A stretch of 64,000 nt of DNA from Halomonas elongata DSM 2581 (GCF_000196875.2 NC_014532.2:1860001-1924000), one strand, 5' to 3'. Positions 1 to 10,969 are shown, counted from the stretch's first letter. The notes: generated from the sequence alone by a model not told the origin. Made by a program: numbers and translations.

Positions 1-2
1 TC

Positions 3-386
3 GCCGAGTACATGCATGAGCGCGTGCGCAAGCAGTACTGGGGCTACGCGCCCGACGAGGCGCTGGACAACGAAGCGCTGATCGCCGAGAAGTATCGCGG
101 CATCCGCCCGGCCCCCGGCTATCCGGCCTGCCCCGATCACACCGAGAAGGCCACCTTGTTCCGCCTGCTCGAGGCCGAGACGCATAGCGGCCTCTCGCTG
201 ACCGAGAGCTTCGCCATGTGGCCGGCGGCGGCAGTGGCCGGCTGGTACTTCGCGCATCCGCAGTCGAAGTACTTCTCCACCGGCAAGATCACTCGCGACC
301 AGGTCGAGATGCTGGCCGAGCGTAAGGGCATGTCACTGGCCGAGCTGGAACGCTGGCTCATGCCGGTACTGTCCTACGACAGCTGA
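3..386 (+). CDS. metH: Cobalamin-dependent methionine synthase, C-terminal end (partial)
   Basis: The reading frame is open from the window edge, so only the last 128 or so residues are present. They match the activation domain of MetH, which binds S-adenosylmethionine during reductive reactivation of the cobalamin cofactor. Supporting motifs are [10 protein letters not shown], the [13 protein letters not shown] segment that lines the AdoMet site, and the closing SYFSTGKI-like [13 protein letters not shown] stretch. MetH transfers a methyl group from methyltetrahydrofolate to homocysteine in the cytoplasm. The stop codon lies one base before the ATG of the MATE transporter gene. The family call is secure; the substrate-binding and cobalamin domains lie off the left edge. 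Confidence 0.95.
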   Translation, partial: AEYMHERVRKQYWGYAPDEALDNEALIAEKYRGIRPAPGYPACPDHTEKATLFRLLEAETHSGLSLTESFAMWPAAAVAGWYFAHPQSKYFSTGKITRDQVEMLAERKGMSLAELERWLMPVLSYDS

Positions 387-387
387 C

Positions 388-1770
388 ATGTCGGAGCGTA
401 CCAGCCGACCTGCATGCTCCGGTGCCGAGACCGCCGCATCGCTGTCCGGCGGCGGTGACAGGCGTCGCGTCATTTTGCGTCTCGCCCTGCCGATCATCGG
501 CGGCATGCTCAGCCAGAGCCTGCTGAACCTGATCGACGCTGCGATGGTCGGCGCCCTGGGCGAGATCCCGCTGGCCGGTGTCGGCATCGGTGGCTATGCG
601 ATCTTTCTGATCACCGCCGTGGTGTTCGGACTTTCCTCCGGGGTGCAGGCGCAAACCGCTCGGCGGCACGGCGAGCAGGCATGGGACCAGCGAGCCCAGG
701 CCCTGAACGCGGGGCTCGTCATTTCCCTGGCCGTTGCTGTGCCCTTGACCCTGCTCTGCCTGTGGCAGGCACCACGGCTGATGGCCTGGATCAACCAGGA
801 CCCGGCGGTGAATGCCGAAGCCGTGGTCTACTTCCGCTGGCGCGTGGTGTCGCTGGTTCCCGTGGCCATGATCTTCTGCTTTCGCGGTTACTGGAACGGC
901 ATCCAGCGCACCGGACTCTACCTGCGCATCATGCTGGCCATGCACCTGGTCAACGGCCTGGCCAGCGTCGGCCTGATCTTCGGCCTCGCCGGGCTGCCCG
1001 CCATGGGGGCCGCCGGCGCCGGCGCCGGCACCACACTCTCGCTTTATGTCGGACTGGCGATCTGGGCTTTCTATAGCCTGCGCCATGCCATGGCCAGTGG
1101 CTTTCTCGCTGCACGCCCGCGACTCGAGACACTGCTGACTACCCTGAGGCTGGCTATTCCCCACTCCTTCCAGCAGATCTGGTTTGCCGCCGGTTACGCC
1201 ATGCTGTTCTGGATTCTCGGCCATATCGGTACCGCCAGCGTGGCGGTGGGCCATGTGCTGGTGAATCTCTCGCTGCTGCTGATACTGCCCGGCGTCGGGC
1301 TGGGCATGGCGGCGATGAGCCTGGTGGGACAGTCCCTGGGGCGCCAGGATCATCGCGATGCCCGCCGCTGGGGCTGGGATGTGGTATCCGTTGCCCTGCC
1401 ATGCCTGCTGCTGCTGGCATTGCCCTTGCTGGCCTTCCCCGAGGCAGTATTGGGGCTATTCCTGCACGACGCCGAGCTCATTGCACTGGGACGCCAGCCC
1501 CTGCAACTCACAGCGCTGATGATCGTGATGGATGCTGCAGCCCTGGTATTTGCCCAGGCCCTGCTCGGCGCCGGCGCCAACCGCACCGTGATGACCACCA
1601 CCCTGACCCTGCAATGGCTGGTCTTTCTGCCACTTGCCTGGTGGGTCGGCGTTCATCTGGCCTTCGGTCTGGTCGGCATCTGGTGGGTACAGCTCGGCTA
1701 TCGCTGCCTGAATTCCGCCTGGTTCGCGGTCATCTGGCAACGCGGCCGTTGGGCGGCACTCAGCGTGTAA
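388..1770 (+). CDS. MATE family multidrug/Na+ efflux transporter
   Basis: A 460-residue, very hydrophobic protein with about twelve predicted membrane segments arranged as two halves, the usual length for MATE exporters. It opens with a typical MATE first helix (LALPIIGGMLSQSLLNLIDA, A-MVG) and keeps the small-residue-rich helices of the family. MATE proteins use Na+ or H+ gradients to export cationic drugs or metabolites across the inner membrane. The start is one base after the metH stop, and no strong Shine-Dalgarno is visible, so translation may be coupled to metH. The subfamily (NorM or DinF-like) and substrate cannot be told from sequence alone. Confidence 0.9.
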   Translation: MSERTSRPACSGAETAASLSGGGDRRRVILRLALPIIGGMLSQSLLNLIDAAMVGALGEIPLAGVGIGGYAIFLITAVVFGLSSGVQAQTARRHGEQAWDQRAQALNAGLVISLAVAVPLTLLCLWQAPRLMAWINQDPAVNAEAVVYFRWRVVSLVPVAMIFCFRGYWNGIQRTGLYLRIMLAMHLVNGLASVGLIFGLAGLPAMGAAGAGAGTTLSLYVGLAIWAFYSLRHAMASGFLAARPRLETLLTTLRLAIPHSFQQIWFAAGYAMLFWILGHIGTASVAVGHVLVNLSLLLILPGVGLGMAAMSLVGQSLGRQDHRDARRWGWDVVSVALPCLLLLALPLLAFPEAVLGLFLHDAELIALGRQPLQLTALMIVMDAAALVFAQALLGAGANRTVMTTTLTLQWLVFLPLAWWVGVHLAFGLVGIWWVQLGYRCLNSAWFAVIWQRGRWAALSV

Positions 1771-1834
1771 TGGAACGGGGAACGTCGTCCTGGAGAGTGG
1801 ACACGCTATCCCTCATTCCATTTCGAATATAAAC

Positions 1835-1863
1835 TATGCACATTTATTCTTTTCTCGTATAAA
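1835..1863 (+). promoter_or_regulatory. Possible cysI promoter region
   Basis: The 150-base gap before cysI is much more AT-rich than its surroundings and holds a good -10 box (TATAAA, 1858-1863) but no recognisable -35 box. A weak -35 is common at promoters that need an activator such as CysB; this link is inference. A ribosome binding site (AGGAAGG) follows at about 1909-1915. Confidence 0.35.
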
Positions 1864-1920
1864 GATCACCCGGTAAGCTATCCGCAACCGTGCCACTTCC
1901 CTATCGTAGGAAGGCGTCGA

Positions 1921-3573
1921 ATGTATCGTTACGACAACCATGACCAGACCCTGGTGGACGAGCGCGTCGCCCAGTTTCGCGACCAGATGCGCCGTTACCT
2001 GGAGGGCAAGATCAGTGATGAGGAGTTTCTGCCGCTGCGCGTGCAGAATGGCCTCTATATCCAGCGCTACGCACCCATGCTGCGTATCGCCATCCCCTAC
2101 GGCATGCTGGCCTCCTATCAGCTGCGCAAGCTCGGTGAGATCGCCGCGCGTTACGACCGTGGCTACGGCCACTTCACCACGCGCACCAATCTGCAGCTGA
2201 ACTGGCCGAAGCTCGAGGACGTGCCGGACATCCTGGCCGATCTGGCCAGCGTGCAGATGCACGCCATCCAGACCAGCGGCAACGATATCCGCAACACCAC
2301 CACCGACCAGTTCTCCGGCATCGCCGCCGATGAGGACGTCGATCCGCGCCCCTGGTGCGAGCTGGTCCGTCAGTGGTCGACCTTCCACCCGGAGTTCGCC
2401 TACCTGCCGCGCAAGTTCAAGATCGCCGTGACCGGTGCCGAGGAAGACCGCGCGGCTATCCAGGTTCACGACGTGGGCCTGCGGCTGTGGCGTGACGACG
2501 ACGGCGAAGTGCGCGTCAAGGTGCTCGCCGGTGGCGGCCTGGGCCGCACGCCGATGATCGGCGGCGTCATGTGCGAGGACCTGCCCTGGCGTCACCTGCT
2601 CACCTATCTGGAAGCTCTGGTGCGGGTGTACAACCAGTTCGGGCGTCGCGACAACAAGTTCAAGGCGCGCATCAAGATCCTGGTCAAGGCACTGGGCATC
2701 GACGAATTCCGGCGTCGTGTCGAGGAAGAATGGGCCCACCTCAAGGATGGCCCCCAGACCCTGACCGAGGAAGCGGTGTCCAGCGTGGCCGAGCACTTCG
2801 TCGATCCGCCCCGCCGCGAGGTCGCCGAGGACGCCATCGAGGCCTACGAGCGTCTGCGCGAGGAAAACCGGGCTTTCGCACGCTTCGTGACCAACAACGT
2901 CACCGACCACAAGGTGTCCGGCTACAAGGCCGTGACCCTGTCGCTCAAGCGTCATGACCATTCGCCCGGCGACGTGACCTCCGAGGACATGGCCGCGGTG
3001 GCGGACCTGGCCGATGAATTCGGCTATGGCGAGCTGCGCGTCACCCACGAGCAGAACCTGGTGCTGACCGACGTGCCGGTGGATCGCATGGAGGAGCTCT
3101 GGCAGCGTCTCGATGCGCTCGGCATGGCCAATCCGACCGTGGGCACTCTCACCGACCTGATCTGCTGCCCCGGCGGCGATTATTGCTCGCTGGCCAACGC
3201 CAAGTCGATTCCGGTCGCCCAGTCGATCCAGGAGCGCTTCGAGGACCTGGACTTCCTCTACGACCTGGGTCCGCTGGAGCTCAACATCTCCGGCTGCATG
3301 AATGCCTGCGGCCACCACCACGTGGGCCATATCGGCATTCTCGGCGTCGACAAGAAAGGCGAGGAGTACTACCAGATCTCGCTCGGCGGCAGCCAGGGCA
3401 ACGAGTCTTCACTGGGCAAGATCCTCGGCCCCTCCTTCTACCGCGAAGATGTGACGGATGTGATCGACAAGCTGCTGAAGGTCTACATCGGGGAACGCAA
3501 CCCCGACGAAACCTTCCTCGATACCTATCGTCGCATCGGCCTGAAACCCTTCAAGGAGCAAGTCTATGCCTGA
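1921..3573 (+). CDS. cysI: Siroheme-dependent sulfite/nitrite reductase (hemoprotein)
   Basis: A 550-residue protein of the sulfite/nitrite reductase family. Near residues 416-423 it has the CCPGGDYC motif and near 458-463 GCMNAC; together these give the C-x5-C and C-x3-C pairs that hold the 4Fe-4S cluster and siroheme. It also has the duplicated ferredoxin-like half domains (TTRTNLQLNW in the first). This is the single-subunit type found in Pseudomonas and Halomonas, which reduces sulfite to sulfide for cysteine synthesis; a nitrite reductase role cannot be excluded. It overlaps the next gene (DUF934) by 8 bases, as in Pseudomonas, which supports the assimilatory sulfite role. The ATG at 1921 has a good AGGAAGG site. 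Confidence 0.92.
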   Translation: MYRYDNHDQTLVDERVAQFRDQMRRYLEGKISDEEFLPLRVQNGLYIQRYAPMLRIAIPYGMLASYQLRKLGEIAARYDRGYGHFTTRTNLQLNWPKLEDVPDILADLASVQMHAIQTSGNDIRNTTTDQFSGIAADEDVDPRPWCELVRQWSTFHPEFAYLPRKFKIAVTGAEEDRAAIQVHDVGLRLWRDDDGEVRVKVLAGGGLGRTPMIGGVMCEDLPWRHLLTYLEALVRVYNQFGRRDNKFKARIKILVKALGIDEFRRRVEEEWAHLKDGPQTLTEEAVSSVAEHFVDPPRREVAEDAIEAYERLREENRAFARFVTNNVTDHKVSGYKAVTLSLKRHDHSPGDVTSEDMAAVADLADEFGYGELRVTHEQNLVLTDVPVDRMEELWQRLDALGMANPTVGTLTDLICCPGGDYCSLANAKSIPVAQSIQERFEDLDFLYDLGPLELNISGCMNACGHHHVGHIGILGVDKKGEEYYQISLGGSQGNESSLGKILGPSFYREDVTDVIDKLLKVYIGERNPDETFLDTYRRIGLKPFKEQVYA

Positions 3574-4081
3574 ACAGCAGCGTACTCTGATCGCCGATCG
3601 TCGCGTCCAGGATGACGACTGGGTGCTCCTCGAGGAAGGCGCGGAGCGTCCCGCGGAGGCGCGTGTCATCGTGCCCGTGGCGGAGTGGCTGGATGCCCCG
3701 GGCGAGAACGCCGCCCCGCTGCTGGCCAGCGACACCGAGCTCACGCCCGAGCTCGCCGGGCAACTGCTCGAGGCCCCGCTGATCGCCATCGACTTTCCCA
3801 AGTTCACCGATGGCCGCGGCTACAGCATGGCCCGCCTGCTGCGCGAGCGTTACGGCTATACCGGCCAGATCCGTGCCGTGGGTGACGTGCTCATCGATCA
3901 GTTGTTCTACATGTCGCGGTGCGGCTTCAACGCCTTCCTGCTGCGTGAGGACCAGATCGTCGAGGATGCCCTGAACGCGCTGGACACCTTCAGCCTGAGC
4001 TATCAGCCCGGCACCGACACCGAGGAGCCGCTGTTCCGGCGCCGGATGCGCGAGGCGCGGCGCGAACAAGCCGTTGCCTGA
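3566..4081 (+). CDS. DUF934 protein, sulfite reductase partner
   Basis: A 171-residue protein with the DUF934 signature: FPKFTDGRGYS, ARLLRERYGYTGQIRAVGDV and the CGFNAF segment. Members nearly always follow a siroheme reductase gene and are thought to help sulfite reduction, possibly as an electron-transfer or assembly partner; the biochemical role is not settled. The ATG overlaps the end of cysI (8 bases), so the two are translationally coupled. A strong hairpin terminator follows at 4120-4147. Confidence 0.9.
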   Translation: MPEQQRTLIADRRVQDDDWVLLEEGAERPAEARVIVPVAEWLDAPGENAAPLLASDTELTPELAGQLLEAPLIAIDFPKFTDGRGYSMARLLRERYGYTGQIRAVGDVLIDQLFYMSRCGFNAFLLREDQIVEDALNALDTFSLSYQPGTDTEEPLFRRRMREARREQAVA

Positions 4082-4119
4082 CACGCGCCAAGGCCGCCTG
4101 CCTGGCGGCAAGACCTGAA

Positions 4120-4147
4120 GAAAGCCGGCCATCGTGGCCGGCTTTTT
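4120..4147. terminator. Rho-independent terminator after the cysI-DUF934 unit
   Basis: An inverted repeat (AAGCCGGCCA / TGGCCGGCTT with a 3-base loop) is followed by a T-run on the plus strand and preceded by an A-run, so it can also stop transcription of smrA from the opposite side. Confidence 0.85.
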
Positions 4148-4162
4148 CACGTTCGAGGCCTA

Positions 4163-4756
4163 TCAGCCACGACGTTTCTGTTGTCGTTCACGATTGGCCG
4201 CACGGGTGCGCTCGCTCTTGCGCAGCATGACCCAGGTAGCGCCGATGCCACCATCGCCTTGCCCCGCCGAGACAAATGCCTGGACCTCATCCACCGCGGC
4301 AAGCCACTTGGCGAGGTAGGAACGCAGCACATTGGACGGACTGTCGATCTCGCGGCCGCGACCGTGCACGATCAACACCGACCGCAGGTCATGTTCACGG
4401 GCCTCGCGGAGAAAATCGGGCAAGGCGCGCCGGCACTCTTCCAGCGGACGGCGTAACAGATGCAGGCTGGCCTGGGCCGGATAACCGCCATGGCGCAGGC
4501 GCTCCACGACGCCCCGCTGAATGCCGTCACGGCGAAACTCGAGCGGATCGAAGGGAGGTACGAGGTCGACGAAATCGTCCGACAGCCCCAGGCTCGACCC
4601 GCTTTCGGCCACGGCACTTTCCCGTCGTGCCAATTGAGCGTCGCTGGGATTGCGGCGTGGACGCCCCGGGTCGGCGCGGCCTGTTCCGCCACGCAGGGGA
4701 CGTACCTCTCCCACCAGTGCCCGGAAATCCATCTCGTCATGTTGGGATCGTGTCAT
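4163..4756 (-). CDS. smrA: Smr-domain DNA endonuclease (SmrA/YdaL type)
   Basis: The C-terminal two thirds form an Smr domain with the VLIVHGRGRE motif and the closing GGIGATWVMLRKSE segment, very like E. coli YdaL (SmrA). Like YdaL, it replaces the usual LDLHG motif of MutS2-type Smr domains with a degenerate version (ASLHLLRRPLEECR). Smr domains nick DNA or RNA; the cellular role of SmrA is not well known. A longer frame begins at 4792, but the ATG at 4756 is preceded by a perfect GGAGGTG at a 4-base spacing and is the likely start (197 residues). It converges with the cysI unit. Confidence 0.85.
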   Translation of the reverse strand: MTRSQHDEMDFRALVGEVRPLRGGTGRADPGRPRRNPSDAQLARRESAVAESGSSLGLSDDFVDLVPPFDPLEFRRDGIQRGVVERLRHGGYPAQASLHLLRRPLEECRRALPDFLREAREHDLRSVLIVHGRGREIDSPSNVLRSYLAKWLAAVDEVQAFVSAGQGDGGIGATWVMLRKSERTRAANRERQQKRRG

Positions 4757-4969
4757 GGGGCACCTCCAGCTCGAATGGGGGGAGTCTTCCATCCTAGCGT
4801 TCCGCCGCCGGCTAGCAAAGGTGACTCTGCCCCTTGGCCATCAAGCGGCTGCTGTCGTTTCCCAGAGTTTTCATGCCGATACGAGAAACCTCGTCGAGCG
4901 AATGTTATCGTCGCCCGTGCGCCGGGCGATCCAAGCCCCATGGGATGAGACATTCATGCAACGAGACCG

Positions 4970-5395
4970 ATGATGATGACCCCACGTCGCCTGGGCCTGT
5001 TGGGCTTGTGCCTCGCCCCTTTTGCCATCGCCGGCTGGTTCTGGCTGACCTGGCTCAGCCCCTGGACCTACGAACGCCCCGACTCGCTCCCGGAGGTGGC
5101 CAGTGGCGAACACCATCTCTTCGTTTACGGTACCCTGCGCTATGCTCCGATCCGCTGGCTCGTCTACGGGCGAACCGGGGATCCGCAACCAGTGGAACTG
5201 CACGGTTACCAACGCAAGGGGCTCGATCTCGTGCCGTCCGCGGGCGACAGCGTCGAAGGGCTCATGCTGACGGTCGACGGAGAGGAACTGGCACATCTCG
5301 ACCGCTATGAACGCCTGGGCATTCGCTATTTCCGCCAGCAAGTCACGCTGTCCAACGGACAGGAGGCCTGGGTCTATCGACGTATCGAAGGCTAA
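4970..5395 (+). CDS. Membrane-anchored gamma-glutamylcyclotransferase-like protein
   Basis: A 141-residue protein with one N-terminal membrane segment (about residues 8-30) followed by a GGCT/AIG2 fold. The YGTLR motif (residues 53-57) forms the substrate loop, and HLDRYER near residue 108 carries the Glu expected to be the catalytic acid. The family releases 5-oxoproline from gamma-glutamyl amines or dipeptides; the substrate here is unknown. The membrane anchor suggests that the domain faces the periplasm, which is unusual for GGCT proteins. No strong Shine-Dalgarno precedes the three tandem ATG codons at the start. Confidence 0.8.
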   Translation: MMMTPRRLGLLGLCLAPFAIAGWFWLTWLSPWTYERPDSLPEVASGEHHLFVYGTLRYAPIRWLVYGRTGDPQPVELHGYQRKGLDLVPSAGDSVEGLMLTVDGEELAHLDRYERLGIRYFRQQVTLSNGQEAWVYRRIEG

Positions 5396-5537
5396 GATCC
5401 TTTCGTGGATGGAGTTTTATGAGGAAGATAACGGTATAAAGAAAGAAATCCTTCTCAAGAATTCCCTGCGTGAACCACCCTTCATAAAGGACGCGCGGAT
5501 TTTCGCGCCATGAGAGGAACCCTGAAAGGAGGACGTC

Positions 5538-5999
5538 ATGGACGCAGAATTGACATTACTGGAAATGCTCACTCGCCTGGGAGCTGCCGCGGGTCTGGCC
5601 CTGGTACTCGGCATCGAACGTGAATTCCGCGGCAAACCCGCCGGCCTGCGTTCCCACATGCTGGTCGCCCTGGGTGCGGCCGCTTTCCTGCTGGTCGGCC
5701 TGGAAATTCTCTTTTCCACCGCTGGCAATGGCCCGACGGCACGCATCGATCCGACCCGCATCGTCGAGGGCGTCATCGGCGGCATCGGCTTTCTGGGCGC
5801 CGGCAGCATCATCCGCAGCGGCACCAGCGTACAGGGCATCACCACCGGCGCTTCGATCTGGCTGGCCGGTGCCATCGGCATTGCCGCAGGCGTTGGAGAC
5901 ATGGCGCTGGCGACCATGGTCACGCTGCTGGCCCTGATCATCATGACGGTGCTCGGTGCCATCGAGCGTGCCCTGCCCTGGCACAAGCGAGAGGAATGA
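5538..5999 (+). CDS. MgtC/SapB family membrane protein
   Basis: A 153-residue hydrophobic protein with the MgtC signature: an early ERE motif (LGIEREFRGKPAGLRSHML), GIGFLGAGSII and TTGASIWLAGAIGIAAG. MgtC proteins are inner-membrane factors tied to growth at low magnesium and survival in hosts; many short environmental members lack the MgtC C-terminal ACT-like domain, as here. An AAAGGAGG ribosome site lies six bases before the ATG. The 140-base leader is AT-richer than its surroundings, but I see no convincing riboswitch in it. Confidence 0.85.
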   Translation: MDAELTLLEMLTRLGAAAGLALVLGIEREFRGKPAGLRSHMLVALGAAAFLLVGLEILFSTAGNGPTARIDPTRIVEGVIGGIGFLGAGSIIRSGTSVQGITTGASIWLAGAIGIAAGVGDMALATMVTLLALIIMTVLGAIERALPWHKREE

Positions 6000-6084
6000 A
6001 GCGAGCGAAGACCGATGTTGTGGGGCTCAGTGGCGACAGCCTACAATGGCTCGGCGCCATTCGACCCGACCATGAGGCCCCGCC

Positions 6085-7468
<1,384 letters not shown>

Positions 7469-7561
7469 TCCGACCCGTACCGACCGATGACATCGCTCCA
7501 ATCATGCCTTGAGCTTGGTACGCCGAGCGGCGACCATGACGAAAAATTCTAGGAGAACGCC

Positions 7562-8203
7562 ATGACACGAGATATTGCCGATATACGGCGCGACTATGAA
7601 GGCGGTCGGCTCGAAGAAGGCCAGGTGCCCGACCAGCCCTTGTCCCTGTTCGATGAGTGGCTGGCCCTGGCCCTGGAGTCCGAGGGGGACGACGGCAATG
7701 TCATGACCCTGGCCACTGCCGACAGTCAGGGCATGCCCCATGCCCGCGTGGTGTTGCTCAAGGATTTCAACGAGCAGGGGCTGGTCTTCTATACCAATTA
7801 CCAGAGCCACAAGGGCAGCGAGCTGGCCAATGTGCCGCATGCCGCCCTGGTCTTCTGGTGGCCCTCCCTGGGCCGGCAGGTGCGCGTCGAGGGCCCTGTG
7901 GAACAGGTCAGCGATGCGGAATCCGATGCCTACTTCGCCAGCCGTCCCCGGGCCAGCCAACTGGGCGCCTGGGTCGCCACCCAGAGCGTGGTGATTCCGG
8001 GCCGCAACTGGCTCGAGGAACGCGAACAGCGCTTCCAGCGAGCCTATGAAGGCCAGGAGATCGAGCGGCCCGGCCATTGGGGCGGCTATCGTGTGGTGCC
8101 GGAAATGATCGAATTCTGGCAAGGACAGCCGAGCCGCCTGCACGACCGCATTCGCTACGAGCGACGCGCCAACACCTGGAGCCATTTCCGCCTGGCCCCC
8201 TGA
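7562..8203 (+). CDS. pdxH: Pyridoxamine/pyridoxine 5'-phosphate oxidase
   Basis: A 213-residue protein of the usual PdxH length. Family motifs are present: the N-terminal DIRRDYEGGRL, FMN contacts in ARVVLLKDF and FYTNYQSHKGSEL, FWWPSLGRQVRVEG, SRPRASQLGAWVATQS, and the C-terminal LHDRIRYERR...W that closes the active site. It oxidises pyridoxine or pyridoxamine phosphate to pyridoxal phosphate with FMN and oxygen. An AGGAGAA site precedes the ATG. It is convergent with the acetyltransferase gene. Confidence 0.95.
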   Translation: MTRDIADIRRDYEGGRLEEGQVPDQPLSLFDEWLALALESEGDDGNVMTLATADSQGMPHARVVLLKDFNEQGLVFYTNYQSHKGSELANVPHAALVFWWPSLGRQVRVEGPVEQVSDAESDAYFASRPRASQLGAWVATQSVVIPGRNWLEEREQRFQRAYEGQEIERPGHWGGYRVVPEMIEFWQGQPSRLHDRIRYERRANTWSHFRLAP

Positions 8204-8218
8204 CGGCGGAGGCGCCGG

Positions 8219-10969
8219 TCAATCCGGCAGCGCCGTCTCGAGACGATGGCGCTGCCATTCGCTCTGCGGTTCGTTGAGGCGCAGTACGGCATCCACGACC
8301 TGTTCTTCCATGTTGTAGCGCTGACGAAAGCCGAGCTGCTTCATCAGTGCACGCATCGGATGGTTGTCGGCCATGATCTGGCCGACCATCTCCAGGGTGC
8401 CGACCCCCTTGCTATAGCGGATCATCCTTTCCATCAGCAGCTTGCCGATGCCCAATCCCTGCAGGTCGTCGCGGATGATGATCGAGAATTCGGTGCGAAT
8501 ATTGTCCGGGTCGTTCCAGACACGCACCACGCCCAGCATCTCCTTGGCCCCATCGTCGAGCAGGTGCTCGGCGATGAAGGCCATCTGGCGGTCATAATTG
8601 ATATGCGAGAGCATCGACAGGTCCCGCTGTGACAAGTCCGCCTTGTGGTGGAAATAGCGGAACCGGATGCTCTGCTCGGAAAGCTGGGTATGAAAGCGTG
8701 TGATCAAGGGCGCATCCTCGGCACGAATCGGTCGCACCTCGACGTCCCAGCCATTGCCGAGCGTCACCCATTCGCGCAGCTCCTCGGGATAGGGCATGAT
8801 CGCGAAACGTGCCGGCTCGCCGAGATCCATGGCGAAATCCACGGCGACCAGACCATCGCGATTGAGCAGCACCGGGTTGAGTTCGAGCCCGCTGAGCGTC
8901 GGCAGGTCGCTGGCCATCTGCGAGAGCTTGACCAGCAGCTCGCAGATGCGCTCGATGTCCCGTTCGGGATCGCTCGAATGCTCGCGAATCAAGCGCGCCG
9001 CATGGGTTCGTCCGACCACATCCGCCGCCAGGGACATGTTCAAGGGCGGCAAGGCCACTTGCCGATCGGCCAGGATATTGACCTTGTAGCCACCGATGCC
9101 GAACACGATCAACGGCCCGAACACCGGGTCCCGGGTGATGCCCGCGCATAGCTGCATGGAATGCTTGCCACGCTGCATCGCCTGGAGGCAATACTCGCGA
9201 ATGGCGAGATCGGGAAACTTCTCGCGCACCTTGTCACCCAGCCGGATCACCCCTTCGGCCACCTGCTCGGATGTGGCCAGATCCTGCAACAGCCCCGCCG
9301 AGAGCTTGTGCGGATGGCGTCGATAACGGAAGGGGCGACAATTGCCATCGTGCACCACCTTGAGCGCCATGGGCCCATCGAAGCCTTGCGTTGCTTCGTC
9401 GGCCTGTTCGGGCGTCTGCAGATAGCGGCTCGGGGCGGGAGGAATGCCATAGGTCTCGAGCACCCGCGACACCTCGGAATGATCGAGACTCTGCCGTCCC
9501 TCGGACCGGGCGCTGTCGATCAGTTCGCGGCAATGGGCGCGGATTGCCGGTGTGGTGTCGAAGGAAAGACTGGGCGGCGTTTCCTGGAGCAGCGACTGCA
9601 CCCGCTGATAATCGACCATGTGCATGAAGGCCTTGATGGCCTTCTCCGGCGAGATATAGGTGGGAATCCCTGCCTGGTTGCACTCGTGTCGGGCCGACAG
9701 GGCCTCTTCCAGCCCCATCCAGCTGGTCAGAAGGTTGCGCTTGAAACGCTTGCGGGCCTCGATGACGGCACGTGCCGTGTCCAGCGAAGGCGCCAGTCGG
9801 GTCGGTGCGTGGACCACCAGAACGGCATCGACACCGGGGTCGGCGGCGACCAGCTCGAGGGTCTCGACGAAATGCTCCGGCGTGGCAAGGCCGCCGAGAT
9901 CCACCGGATTTTCGCCCGGCTTGCTGCGATCCCGGTGTTCCTGCCGAAGCCTGCGCTGCGTCGCCTCCTCGAAGGTCGCCAGGCGACCGCCGGCACTGAT
10001 CAGCTTGTCGATGGCCAGCATCGCCGGCCCCAGGCCATTGGACACCACTGCCAGGCGATCGCCGCGCAGCGGCTTCATGCGCGACAGCGTTTCCAGGGCA
10101 TCGAACAGCTCATCGGAGTCATCGACGCGCACCACACCGGCGCGTGCGAAGGCGGCATCGAAGACCTGGTCGCGATTGGCGATGCCCGGTGTCGGCGGCA
10201 GGTTCGAGATATCCGATTCCGCGGTTCGACCACTCTTGATGGCCAGCACCAGTCGATGACGCGACGCATCGCGCATCGCAGTCATCAAGTGCTGGGCGTC
10301 TAGGATGCGTTCCAGATGCAGCAGAATGGCCTGGGTCGGCGCGTACTGGTTGATGTAGTCGATCAGGTCCGGCAGCATCACGTCGACGCTGTCGCCCAGC
10401 GTCAGCAGATGCGAAAAACCGATGCCACGCCCCGCTGCCCAATCGATCATGGCATTGCCCAGCATGCCCGACTGTCCCAGGTAGGCTACGCGACCGCGCT
10501 TGACCGGTTGGCTGGCGTAGGAGGCATTGAGCTTGCGACCGGGTACGATCAATCCCATGCATTCTGGCCCGAGCACCCGAATGCCGGAGGCCCGCGCCGC
10601 GCTCAGCATGCGCGAACGCACCGATTCCGTCTCGCCGCATGGATCATCGAGATGCGCGCCCCCCGACAGCACCAGCGCCGCCCGTATCCCGAAGCGCCCC
10701 AGCCGCTCGATCATGGCCGGCACCGTTTCCACCGGCGAGCAGATCACCGCCAGGTCCGGCACCTCCGGCAGGCGGGAGACACGACTCACGCAGGGTTCGC
10801 CGAACACCTGCTCGTACCCCTTGGGATTGAGCGCCCAGATCGCGCCGGAAAAGCCTCCCTCGCGCAGGTTGCGCAGCACCAGCCCTCCCATGGAGTGAGG
10901 TTTCTCCGATGCGCCGACCACCACGATGCTGCCCGGCTCGAAGAAATGGGAAAGAAAGCGGGTGCTCAT
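8219..10969 (-). CDS. Protein lysine acetyltransferase, PatZ/Pat type (acyl-CoA synthetase-like + GNAT)
   Basis: A 916-residue protein with three parts: an ADP-forming acyl-CoA synthetase-like region (CoA-binding domain at about 1-130, succinyl-CoA ligase-like domain after it), an ATP-grasp domain at about 490-700, and a C-terminal GNAT domain at about 740-900 with the acetyl-CoA loop GLGIGKLLM. This is the architecture of E. coli PatZ (YfiQ) and Salmonella Pat, which acetylate acetyl-CoA synthetase and other lysines. The frame starts at 10981, but the ATG at 10969 has a GGAG site and is the better start. It is divergent from a deacetylase-family gene, hinting at paired control of acetylation. 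Confidence 0.88.
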   Translation of the reverse strand: MSTRFLSHFFEPGSIVVVGASEKPHSMGGLVLRNLREGGFSGAIWALNPKGYEQVFGEPCVSRVSRLPEVPDLAVICSPVETVPAMIERLGRFGIRAALVLSGGAHLDDPCGETESVRSRMLSAARASGIRVLGPECMGLIVPGRKLNASYASQPVKRGRVAYLGQSGMLGNAMIDWAAGRGIGFSHLLTLGDSVDVMLPDLIDYINQYAPTQAILLHLERILDAQHLMTAMRDASRHRLVLAIKSGRTAESDISNLPPTPGIANRDQVFDAAFARAGVVRVDDSDELFDALETLSRMKPLRGDRLAVVSNGLGPAMLAIDKLISAGGRLATFEEATQRRLRQEHRDRSKPGENPVDLGGLATPEHFVETLELVAADPGVDAVLVVHAPTRLAPSLDTARAVIEARKRFKRNLLTSWMGLEEALSARHECNQAGIPTYISPEKAIKAFMHMVDYQRVQSLLQETPPSLSFDTTPAIRAHCRELIDSARSEGRQSLDHSEVSRVLETYGIPPAPSRYLQTPEQADEATQGFDGPMALKVVHDGNCRPFRYRRHPHKLSAGLLQDLATSEQVAEGVIRLGDKVREKFPDLAIREYCLQAMQRGKHSMQLCAGITRDPVFGPLIVFGIGGYKVNILADRQVALPPLNMSLAADVVGRTHAARLIREHSSDPERDIERICELLVKLSQMASDLPTLSGLELNPVLLNRDGLVAVDFAMDLGEPARFAIMPYPEELREWVTLGNGWDVEVRPIRAEDAPLITRFHTQLSEQSIRFRYFHHKADLSQRDLSMLSHINYDRQMAFIAEHLLDDGAKEMLGVVRVWNDPDNIRTEFSIIIRDDLQGLGIGKLLMERMIRYSKGVGTLEMVGQIMADNHPMRALMKQLGFRQRYNMEEQVVDAVLRLNEPQSEWQRHRLETALPD

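Noticed and set aside
358..1353. A 331-codon minus-strand frame opposite the MATE gene
   Set aside because: His/Gln/Gly-rich composition typical of an antisense shadow; no ribosome site or family.
1834..3330. A 498-codon minus-strand frame opposite cysI
   Set aside because: It is a shadow of a strongly biased high-GC gene; the plus-strand protein has clear catalytic motifs and the minus frame has none.
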